64,000 nucleotides of DNA. Origin: Christiangramia sabulilitoris (GTDB taxonomy: Bacteria; Bacteroidota; Bacteroidia; Flavobacteriales; Flavobacteriaceae). The stretch is from assembly GCF_007050985.1 (NCBI RefSeq), contig NZ_VHSF01000002.1, positions 372,001 to 436,000 on the forward strand, read 5' to 3'. This document shows positions 7,796 to 15,392 of the stretch, one piece after another. A program made the translations under genes and the position numbers. Every line of letters begins with the position of its first letter. Position 1 is the first letter of the stretch. The notes beneath the pieces are model-generated. The model did not search any database. It was not told the origin of the DNA and saw only the letters and a program-made list of their open reading frames with translations.

Positions 7796-10261
7796 ATGAA
7801 CCGACTTATTACCTTCCTTTCGGGAATGCTCCTCATCATATCAGGATTGCACGCCCAGGAAAACCTGAACTATCAGAAACCACCTAAAGAGATCCTCGAC
7901 CTAATCGATGTACCGCTTGCTCCTGCGACACTCATAGATAGTGATGCCAGAATGATGGTTTTCCTCTACCGCGACCAGTTTAAGAGCATTGCAGAATTAA
8001 GTGAAGAAGAAATGAGACTGGGAGGTTTAAGGATCAATCCTGTCACTAATATTAACAGCCGTGCGAGATACTATAATAACCTTAAAGTAAAGCCGGTTGA
8101 TGGTGATAAACCAATGGACGTTACCGGACTGCCCACATCTCCCCGACTTACCAATTTCACCTGGTCACCAGATGAATCCATGATCGCCTTTACCCATACT
8201 ACTAATAAGGGCGTGGAATTATGGGTTCTGGATATTGAAAATGCAGCTGTAAAAAAGCTTACGGAAGCTAAACTAAATGCAAATATGAGAAGTACCCTGA
8301 ATTGGTTTCGGGATAATTCTGCATTATTGGTAACCATGCTGCCGGCAGACCGGAAAAATCTGATCGATACGGAGACATCGGTACCTACCGGCCCTACCGT
8401 TTCTGTTAGCGATGGTAAGGAAGCGCAGAACAGAACTTATCAGGATCTTCTTAAGAATCCAAATGATGAATACAATTTCGAGCAACTGGCAAGATCTGAA
8501 TTAGTAAAAGTCAACCTTGACGGAACCAGTTCGAAATGGATGGATCCAAAAATGTATAGTGATATTTCTTTTTCACCAGATGGAAATTACGTCATGGTAA
8601 CGAACATTAAAAAACCATTTTCTTACCTGGTTCCTTATTACCGGTTCCCCTCAGAAACCAATATTTATAACACTACAGGTAATCTCGTAAGCAAGATCAA
8701 CGAAGTGCCGCTAATTGAAGACCTGCCAAAAGGGTTTATGGCTGAACGTGAAGGAAAAAGAGATTTTACATGGCGCGATGATAAACCGGCATCTCTGGTT
8801 TATGTGAAAGCTCTGGACGGAGGCGACCCGGAAGTGGAAGCAGAATACAGAGATGAATTTTTCCAAATCGAAGCTCCTTTTAAAAATGACGGGAAATCTC
8901 TGTTAAAAGTGAAAAATCGCGGTAGCCGTATAATCTGGGGAGATGAGAACCTGGCGATAGCTTCAGATTACTGGTGGAATACCAGGAATACCAAAACCTA
9001 TGTTTTTGACCCTTCTGATCCTACTAAAAAACCAGCAATAATATTTGACCGAAACTATCAGGATGTATACAGTGATCCGGGAAGATTTGTAACTACCAAA
9101 AATAAATTCGGAAGAGATGTATTAAAACTTCATGGTGATAACGCATTCCTCCTGGGGGCAGGGTATACTGAAGAAGGACAGTTCCCGTTTGTAGACGAAA
9201 TTGACCTTGAAGAGGGAAAAACAAAAAGACTTTACCAGTCTGAATTCAAGAACAAAAAAGAAACACTGGTAGAAGCTTTGAATATGGAAAAAGGAGAGAT
9301 CCTGGTAAGGATAGAGTCCTCGACCGAATATCCTAACTACTACATAAGGAATATATATTCTGAAAATGATCTTGATCAAATTACCTCTTTTGAAAATCCA
9401 TTTAAAAGTCTGGAAGATGTAAGTAAGGAGGTAATTACTTATACCAGGGAAGATGGCCTGGAACTAAATGCTACGCTGTATTTACCGGCAGGTTACGACA
9501 AAGAAAACCCTGAAAAGTTACCAATGTTCATGTGGGCTTACCCACGTGAATTCAAGGATAAGAATTCTGCATCTCAAAACACTTCAAATGCTAATGATTT
9601 CACTTATCCATATTATGGATCTCCTATTTACTGGGTAAACAGAGGATATGTGGTGCTTGATGATGCTTCTTTTCCCATAGTTGGTGAAGGTGACGAAGAA
9701 CCAAATGATAGCTTTAGAAAACAACTGGTGTCCAATGCGAAGGCCGCAATAGATGCCGTGGATGAAATGGGATATGTAGATAGGGACCGTGTCGCTGTGG
9801 GCGGCCATAGCTATGGAGCTTTCATGACCGCTAACCTTTTATCTCACTCAGATCTTTTTGCCGCAGGTATTGCTAGAAGCGGTGCTTATAACAGAACCCT
9901 TACTCCTTTTGGATTCCAGAGCGAGGAAAGAAGCTACTGGGAAGCACCAGATGTTTATTACCGGATGTCACCATTTATGCATACAGATAAAATGAAAACT
10001 CCCTTATTACTTATTCATGGAGAGGCAGATAATAATTCTGGCACCTATCCTATGCAAAGTGAACGCTATTTTAATGCCCTCAAAGGTCTTGGAGCAACTG
10101 CCAGACTGGTAATGCTTCCAAAAGAGAGCCACGGGTACAGTGCAAAGGAATCTGTGCTGCATGTAATATGGGAACAGGATCAATGGTTGGAAAAGTATGT
10201 GAAAAACAGGAAAAAGCAGGAAACCAGGCAAGTGGAAACTGTGGAAGCCTCGGGAAAATAA
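7796..10261 (+). CDS. Secreted S9-family serine peptidase (glutamyl endopeptidase-like)
   Basis: This 821-residue protein has a signal peptide ending near HAQ (residue 20). About residues 90-540 form a beta-propeller-type N-terminal region with repeated short strands (TNFTWSPDESMIAFTH, DISFSPDGNYVMVTN). The C-terminal third is an alpha/beta-hydrolase peptidase. The catalytic residues read directly: Ser672 in GGHSYGAFMTANLL, Asp745 in HGEADNNSGTYP and His779 in ESHGYSAK. The GGHSYGAF signature and overall layout resemble the S9D glutamyl endopeptidases (such as plant chloroplast CGEP) more than prolyl oligopeptidase. It probably degrades peptides in the periplasm. It is monocistronic, with a strong terminator. 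Confidence 0.9.
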   Translation: MNRLITFLSGMLLIISGLHAQENLNYQKPPKEILDLIDVPLAPATLIDSDARMMVFLYRDQFKSIAELSEEEMRLGGLRINPVTNINSRARYYNNLKVKPVDGDKPMDVTGLPTSPRLTNFTWSPDESMIAFTHTTNKGVELWVLDIENAAVKKLTEAKLNANMRSTLNWFRDNSALLVTMLPADRKNLIDTETSVPTGPTVSVSDGKEAQNRTYQDLLKNPNDEYNFEQLARSELVKVNLDGTSSKWMDPKMYSDISFSPDGNYVMVTNIKKPFSYLVPYYRFPSETNIYNTTGNLVSKINEVPLIEDLPKGFMAEREGKRDFTWRDDKPASLVYVKALDGGDPEVEAEYRDEFFQIEAPFKNDGKSLLKVKNRGSRIIWGDENLAIASDYWWNTRNTKTYVFDPSDPTKKPAIIFDRNYQDVYSDPGRFVTTKNKFGRDVLKLHGDNAFLLGAGYTEEGQFPFVDEIDLEEGKTKRLYQSEFKNKKETLVEALNMEKGEILVRIESSTEYPNYYIRNIYSENDLDQITSFENPFKSLEDVSKEVITYTREDGLELNATLYLPAGYDKENPEKLPMFMWAYPREFKDKNSASQNTSNANDFTYPYYGSPIYWVNRGYVVLDDASFPIVGEGDEEPNDSFRKQLVSNAKAAIDAVDEMGYVDRDRVAVGGHSYGAFMTANLLSHSDLFAAGIARSGAYNRTLTPFGFQSEERSYWEAPDVYYRMSPFMHTDKMKTPLLLIHGEADNNSGTYPMQSERYFNALKGLGATARLVMLPKESHGYSAKESVLHVIWEQDQWLEKYVKNRKKQETRQVETVEASGK

Positions 10262-10282
10262 TAAAACCCACCTGATAAACAG

Positions 10283-10307
10283 AACCCCGGTTATTACCGG
10301 GGTTTTT
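10283..10307 (+). terminator. Intrinsic terminator of the S9 peptidase gene
   Basis: Nine-base-pair perfect stem AACCCCGGT/ACCGGGGTT with a TATT loop, then a T run. Confidence 0.92.
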
Positions 10308-10318
10308 GTTTTAAATAA

Positions 10319-10350
10319 GGAAGCGCATTCAATAAATTAAATACGCTTCC
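10319..10350 (-). terminator. Possible terminator hairpin downstream of the aarF-like gene
   Basis: GGAAGCG/CGCTTCC inverted repeat around an 18-base A/T-rich loop, 26 bases past the aarF stop on the minus strand. The T tract after it is weak (TTATTT). Confidence 0.4.
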
Positions 10351-10376
10351 TAACAACCTAACCAATAAATCAACCA

Positions 10377-11684
10377 TTAGAGATACACTCTAAAGTTTTC
10401 AATATCTACTTTCGCTTTAAGATCATGTAATAGATTATAAAGGCCAAAAAAGGTCCTACTCATATAGAGAAAATGTCTGCTTCCTCTATTTCCATTCATT
10501 CTTCGTAATTCAGGGTCTTTTGAATATTTTTCGCTTAGAGCGGTTAGCTGTCTCCAGAACTTTTCATCTGTAAAATCAAAAGTTTCAGACTGAAAAGGCG
10601 TGGAAAACATAGTAAACATTTCATGGAACATCTCAGCAAAGAATTCAGCTTCCTTTTCAGAATCATCTTCAATCAGGATTTCTAGGTCACGCAATTTCTC
10701 GTAGAAAAATTCTTTATTATTTAAATTATCTCTATTCGTAAGGGCAAAATAAGGTTCATAGAATTCTTCCGGAATTTGCTTGATACATCCAAAATCTATC
10801 GCGATTAGATTATGATCTTTATCTACCATAAAATTGCCAGGATGAGGATCTGCATGCACCTGCTTTAAGCCATGCATCTGGAACATATAAAAATCCCATA
10901 ATGCCTGACCTACCTTATTGGCTAACGCCTCATCTTCGTTGATCTTTGAAAATTCACTCAGATGAATACCTTCCATCCAGTCCATCGTTATGATACGCTC
11001 ACTGGAAAGGTTTTCATAATACTTCGGAAAACGCAAATTGGGAATGTGAGCTGCAGCCTCAGAAATTTCTTTACTTTGCTTAACTTCCAGTATATAATCT
11101 GTTTCCTCCAAAAGTTTCCCCTCGACTTCCTGAAAATACTTTTCCGAATCTTTAGCCTTAAGATTGAACATCTTTAAAGCAATAGGCTTAACCATTGCCA
11201 GATCTGAACTGATACTGTCTGCAACCCCCGGATATTGGATTTTCACAGCAAGTTTTCTCCCTTCTTTCGTAGCCTTGTGCACCTGACCGATGCTGGCTGC
11301 ATTAACCGATTGGGCTGCAAACGTATCATATAATTCTTCAGGATATTCTCCATGATATTTCTTAAAGGTCTTCCGAACCAAAGGCGCGGAAAGTGGCGGT
11401 ACACTGAATTGTGCCAGGCTGAATTTTTCTACATAAGCACCGGGCAGAAGATTCTTTTCCATGGAAAGCATCTGGGCAACCTTTAGAGCACTACCTTTCA
11501 GGCTTTTTAGACCGTCATAAATATCTGAAGCGTTATCTTCATCCAGTTCATCCCTGCTCATATCGGGATTAAAAGCTTTCTTTCCGTAATATTTCAGGTA
11601 ATTCCCACCAATTTTTACTCCGGTGGTAACCAGTTTCCCGGTTCTGCCTATTTTGCCTGTTGGTATTTTATCTATGGTTTTCAT
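10377..11684 (-). CDS. AarF/ABC1/UbiB-family atypical kinase
   Basis: This 435-residue protein belongs to the ABC1/UbiB protein-kinase-like family. Visible family features are SALKVAQMLSME (a variant of the KxGQ motif), VNAASIGQVHKA (the Ala-rich nucleotide loop), LAVKIQYPGV with the invariant Lys, HADPHPGNFMV (catalytic loop) and IAIDFGCIKQI (DFG equivalent). Members control quinone or lipid homeostasis. This genome type uses menaquinone, so a ubiquinone role is unlikely and the true substrate is open. It lies 17 bases after a TetR-type gene on the same strand, so the two form an operon and the regulator probably controls it. Confidence 0.88.
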   Translation of the reverse strand: MKTIDKIPTGKIGRTGKLVTTGVKIGGNYLKYYGKKAFNPDMSRDELDEDNASDIYDGLKSLKGSALKVAQMLSMEKNLLPGAYVEKFSLAQFSVPPLSAPLVRKTFKKYHGEYPEELYDTFAAQSVNAASIGQVHKATKEGRKLAVKIQYPGVADSISSDLAMVKPIALKMFNLKAKDSEKYFQEVEGKLLEETDYILEVKQSKEISEAAAHIPNLRFPKYYENLSSERIITMDWMEGIHLSEFSKINEDEALANKVGQALWDFYMFQMHGLKQVHADPHPGNFMVDKDHNLIAIDFGCIKQIPEEFYEPYFALTNRDNLNNKEFFYEKLRDLEILIEDDSEKEAEFFAEMFHEMFTMFSTPFQSETFDFTDEKFWRQLTALSEKYSKDPELRRMNGNRGSRHFLYMSRTFFGLYNLLHDLKAKVDIENFRVYL

Positions 11685-11701
11685 CTATCGTCTCTTAAGG
11701 C

Positions 11702-12373
11702 CTAAACCATTCTTTCTTTCCACAGAAATTTTCCAAAATCCACTACTCTTTCCAAAGGAGTATTGTCAAACAGATCAAATACCGTGTTCACTGATTTTTC
11801 TATTGCTACATCTGTACTTTCAAATTCCGGAGAATTATCATCCATCCAGAATTTTAGCAGGAATAAGAACTGCACCCATACTCCTTCTGAAAATATCATT
11901 TCATTCTGTTCAAAAAGTTTCATGGACTTTTCGCTGTTCCCGTCCTGGATCAGCATTTTACCATAATTCTTTACTTTCTTACGAAGATTTTTTAACTGGG
12001 TCATTCCTTTCAACTGTTGTCCAGGCTCATTTAAAGTATACAGAACATAGCTCCTATTAGCGGTAAGCACTTCAAACATGGTGTAGAAAAAAGTTAGCAG
12101 CTTTTCCCTGTTTTCGAATGAAGCATATTCTTTAGACTTCTCCATCACTGCAACGCTATTATCAAAAAACCGATCCCAGATCGCCTTTCTCAAACCTTCA
12201 AAACTTCCAAAATATTTATAGAAGTCCTGCTCGGTCATACCGTTATCTTTCGCGAATTTATATACACTGCGTGGAGTCTTTTCATGTTCCAGCACATAAT
12301 CCATATAGATAGCAATTATTTCATCTGCACCTGGTTTCTTCTCCCCTTTACTATTTGCCGTCTTCTTTGCCAT
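11702..12373 (-). CDS. TetR-family transcriptional regulator
   Basis: This 223-residue protein has an N-terminal helix-turn-helix in TetR arrangement: ADEIIAIYMDYVLEHEKTPRSVYKFAKDNGMTEQDFYKYF, where FAKDNGMTEQDFYKYFGS covers the recognition turn. The rest is all-helical, as in TetR ligand-binding domains. A basic tail (MAKKTANSKGEKK) precedes the HTH. It is the first gene of a two-gene operon with the ABC1 kinase. A 9-base perfect inverted repeat 48 bases before its start is a reasonable operator. The ligand is unknown. Confidence 0.8.
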   Translation of the reverse strand: MAKKTANSKGEKKPGADEIIAIYMDYVLEHEKTPRSVYKFAKDNGMTEQDFYKYFGSFEGLRKAIWDRFFDNSVAVMEKSKEYASFENREKLLTFFYTMFEVLTANRSYVLYTLNEPGQQLKGMTQLKNLRKKVKNYGKMLIQDGNSEKSMKLFEQNEMIFSEGVWVQFLFLLKFWMDDNSPEFESTDVAIEKSVNTVFDLFDNTPLERVVDFGKFLWKERMV

Positions 12374-12420
12374 AACTTTTATTTCTGAAGTAAATTTACA
12401 ACTTTGTTTAGCTTTAATCG

Positions 12421-12443
12421 CAAAAGTTTAAACAAAACTTTTG
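12421..12443. promoter_or_regulatory. Candidate TetR operator (perfect inverted repeat)
   Basis: CAAAAGTTT and AAACTTTTG are perfect inverted copies separated by 5 bases, in the divergent region between the tetR-like gene and htpG. Size and symmetry fit a TetR dimer site; binding is inference. Confidence 0.5.
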
Positions 12444-12511
12444 TTAAATATTTATCTGCCTTTGAAATTGCCAGATTTTAGACGGGATTGACTCCAGTTC
12501 ATTACACGGCG

Positions 12512-12524
12512 TGTCAGTTTGACA
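12512..12524. promoter_or_regulatory. Inverted repeat upstream of htpG
   Basis: TGTCA-GTT-TGACA is a perfect 5-base inverted repeat with a 3-base spacer, centred about 70 bases before htpG. It could be a heat-shock control site; I cannot test this. Confidence 0.4.
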
Positions 12525-12587
12525 GCAAATCACTATTGGTATTTTTTTTGAAAACAGAAGAGGGAATCAAAACTTAAAATTATATAT

Positions 12588-14474
12588 ATGGCAACCGGAA
12601 AAATAAATGTATCTGTTGAAAACATTTTTCCGCTCATCAAGAAGTTTTTATACAGTGATCATGAAATCTTTTTGAGGGAGCTTATATCAAATGCGACCGA
12701 TGCGACTTTAAAATTAAAACACCTAAGCAGCCTTGGCGAAGCCAATGTAGACTATGGCAATCCCACTATTGAAGTAAAGATCGATGAGAAGAATAAAACA
12801 CTTCATATCATCGACCAGGGAATTGGGATGACCAAAGAAGAAGTAGAAAAATATATTAATGAGGTAGCTTTTTCAGGAGCAGAAGAGTTTCTGAACAAGT
12901 ACAAGGATTCTGCGAAGGACAGTGGCATAATCGGCCATTTTGGCCTCGGTTTTTATTCGGCCTTTATGGTTGCGAATAAAGTAGAGATCAGAACAAAATC
13001 ACACAAAGATGAGCCTGCTGCGCATTGGGTATGCGAGGGAACCACTGAATTTACTCTTGAAGAAGGAGATAAAAAAGAACATGGTACCGAGGTAATTCTG
13101 CACATCAATGATGATGAAAAGGAATTTTTAAAAGAAAATCGCATTCAGGAACTCTTAGTGAAGTATAATAAATTCATGCCTGTTCCAATTAAATTTGGAA
13201 CTAAGGAGGAAACACTTCCCCTTCCTGAAGATGCGAAAGAGGATGCCAAGCCGGAAACAAAGACGGTAGATAATATTATCAATAACCCTAACCCGGCATG
13301 GACAAAACAGCCAACAGACCTGGAAGAAAAGGATTATAATGATTTTTACCGCGAATTGTATCCAATGCAATTTGAAGAGCCTTTATTCCATATCCATTTA
13401 AATGTAGATTATCCGTTTAATCTTACCGGTATACTCTATTTCCCGAGAATGGCTCAGGATATGAACATACAGAAGGATAAGATACAGCTATACCAGAATC
13501 AGGTATTTGTTACAGACAATGTAGAAGGCATCGTACCTGAATTCCTGACTATGCTGCGCGGTGTTATCGATTCACCTGATATTCCTCTGAATGTATCCAG
13601 ATCTTACCTGCAGGCAGATGGTGCCGTGAAAAAGATCTCCAGCTATATTACCAGAAAAGTGGCAGATAAGCTTAAGAGTCTTTTCAATAATAACAGGGAA
13701 GATTTCGAGAAGAAATGGAACGATATTAAGATCGTTATAGAATATGGTATGCTTACCGAAGAGAAGTTCTTCGAAAAAGCAGACAAATTCGCTCTATACC
13801 CAACTACAGATGGAGAGTATTATACCTTCGCTGAGCTGGAAGAGAAAATCAAGGAGAACCAGACTGATAAGGATGGTAACCTGCTGGTTCTTTATGCTTC
13901 CAACGAGAATGAGCAGCATAGTTATATAGAAGCGGCTAAAGACAAAGGCTATAAAGTATTGCTCCTGGATTCCCCAATTATTTCTCACCTTCTGCAGAAA
14001 CTTGAAACATCGAAAGAGAAGATCTCCTTCGTGCGTGTAGATTCAGATCACGTGGATAATTTAATCAAAAAGGATGACGAGAAGATCTCCAAGCTTTCAG
14101 ACGAGGAAAAGGAGAAACTAAAAGGAGATTTTGAAAAAGTGATCCCTTCAGAAAAATACACTATTCAGATGGAAGCAATGGATAGTAATGCCGCACCATT
14201 GATTATCACTCAGCCAGAATTTATGCGCAGAATGAAAGAAATGCAGCAAACCGGTGGTGGTGGTATGTTTGGTATGGGTAATATGCCAGAGATGTATAAC
14301 CTGGTCGTGAATACAAACCACGATCTCATCAATACCATCCTGAACACTAAAACAGAGAAAAAGCAGCAACGCCTTATCAAACAGGCTTTAGACCTGGCCA
14401 GGTTGTCTCAGAACCTTTTAAAAGGGGAAGAATTAACCGCCTTTATCAAGAGAAGTTTTGATATGGTTAAATAA
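12588..14474 (+). CDS. htpG: Molecular chaperone HtpG (Hsp90)
   Basis: This 628-residue cytoplasmic ATP-dependent chaperone has the full Hsp90 layout. The N-terminal GHKL ATPase has LRELISNATDA (the Glu/Asn pair), DQGIGMTKEE and GHFGLGFYSAFMVA. The middle domain runs from about 230 (FYRELYPMQFEEPLFHIHLNVDYPF) with NVSRSYLQ, including the conserved arginine region, and the C-terminal dimerisation domain ends near LKRSFDMVK-like sequence. A charged linker at about 210-225 is short, as usual in bacteria. It is monocistronic, with an inverted repeat upstream and an intrinsic terminator downstream. Confidence 0.97.
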   Translation: MATGKINVSVENIFPLIKKFLYSDHEIFLRELISNATDATLKLKHLSSLGEANVDYGNPTIEVKIDEKNKTLHIIDQGIGMTKEEVEKYINEVAFSGAEEFLNKYKDSAKDSGIIGHFGLGFYSAFMVANKVEIRTKSHKDEPAAHWVCEGTTEFTLEEGDKKEHGTEVILHINDDEKEFLKENRIQELLVKYNKFMPVPIKFGTKEETLPLPEDAKEDAKPETKTVDNIINNPNPAWTKQPTDLEEKDYNDFYRELYPMQFEEPLFHIHLNVDYPFNLTGILYFPRMAQDMNIQKDKIQLYQNQVFVTDNVEGIVPEFLTMLRGVIDSPDIPLNVSRSYLQADGAVKKISSYITRKVADKLKSLFNNNREDFEKKWNDIKIVIEYGMLTEEKFFEKADKFALYPTTDGEYYTFAELEEKIKENQTDKDGNLLVLYASNENEQHSYIEAAKDKGYKVLLLDSPIISHLLQKLETSKEKISFVRVDSDHVDNLIKKDDEKISKLSDEEKEKLKGDFEKVIPSEKYTIQMEAMDSNAAPLIITQPEFMRRMKEMQQTGGGGMFGMGNMPEMYNLVVNTNHDLINTILNTKTEKKQQRLIKQALDLARLSQNLLKGEELTAFIKRSFDMVK

Positions 14475-14500
14475 GGTCTTTCTGCCAATTTAAATTTTTA

Positions 14501-14530
14501 AACCGCTTTCTATATAGGAAGCGGTTTTTA
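14501..14530 (+). terminator. Intrinsic terminator of htpG
   Basis: Ten-pair stem AACCGCTTTC/GGAAGCGGTT (one wobble) followed by a T run. Confidence 0.88.
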
Positions 14531-14574
14531 TTTTCTGTACTTTATCTTTTGTATTTTTAATCAAAATACACCCT

Positions 14575-15390
14575 ATGAAAAAATTGATTTCTCTGTTCGT
14601 TCTGTTATTGCTTATTGGTTGTAAGCAAAATTCTTCTGAAAAAAGAATACCGGTTGAACCTAACAATGGAATTGGAGATGGAGCTACCCCTCCGCCCGTT
14701 CTTTCTTTTTCTGAAAATATTGAAGAAGCTCATAATAAGGTGGCTTTTATGAACAGACCGGCAATTTCTTTCGATATAAAACTACAATTCGGAGGAAAAA
14801 CAAGCCTGGAAGGAAAAGTAAGCATGACCACGAACTCCTCTAAGGTAAGATTAGATAGAGCAGACGGGGCTTCAGTTATCTATGATGGTGAACAGGTCCA
14901 TATTTCTCCGGCTTCAGCCACTTCAGACCGAGCAAGGTTCAATGTATTTACCTGGCAGTACTTTTTCGCTATGCCTTTTAAACTTACAGATCCTGGTACG
15001 GTCTGGGAAGAAGAAAAAAATCGCGTTCTGGATAGCCTGCAATACCAGACGGCCAAACTAAGTTTTGGTTCAAACATTGGGGATTCCCCAGATGATTGGT
15101 ACGTAGTGTACAAAGATCCGGAGACCAGCCGCTTAAAAGCTGCTGCCTATATTGTGACTTTCAGTAAAGACCGGGAGAAGGCGGAGGAAGATCCCCATGC
15201 CATCGTATATTCAGACTATACAAATGTTGAAAATGTAGCTCTTGCCACAAAATGGAGTTTTCATAACTGGAATGAGGAAAACGGACTTGGAGAAAAACTG
15301 GGAGAAGCCGTTATAACCAATATAAAATTCTTCGATCCACAGGAAGGCTATTTTACTGCTCCGGCAGACAGTCAGGTCATTAAGAAATAA
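14575..15390 (+). CDS. Predicted lipoprotein of unknown function (DUF6503-like)
   Basis: This 271-residue protein starts with a lipoprotein signal peptide (LLLLIGC, Cys16). The mature part is beta-rich: ISFDIKLQFGGKTSLEGKVSMTTNSSKVRLDR, then DGEQVHISPASATSDRARFNVFTWQYFFAMPFKL and LSFGSNIGDSPDDWYVVYKDPETSRLKAAAYIV. This resembles Bacteroidota lipoproteins called DUF6503 and the LolA/LolB-like fold that carries lipid-linked cargo, but I am not certain of either. It converges on the histidine kinase gene with only 2 bases between the two stop codons. Confidence 0.7.
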   Translation: MKKLISLFVLLLLIGCKQNSSEKRIPVEPNNGIGDGATPPPVLSFSENIEEAHNKVAFMNRPAISFDIKLQFGGKTSLEGKVSMTTNSSKVRLDRADGASVIYDGEQVHISPASATSDRARFNVFTWQYFFAMPFKLTDPGTVWEEEKNRVLDSLQYQTAKLSFGSNIGDSPDDWYVVYKDPETSRLKAAAYIVTFSKDREKAEEDPHAIVYSDYTNVENVALATKWSFHNWNEENGLGEKLGEAVITNIKFFDPQEGYFTAPADSQVIKK

Positions 15391-15392
15391 AT

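Noticed and set aside
11623-12060. 145-codon ORF opposite aarF and tetR
   Set aside because: It lies antisense to two well-supported genes and looks like a shadow frame.
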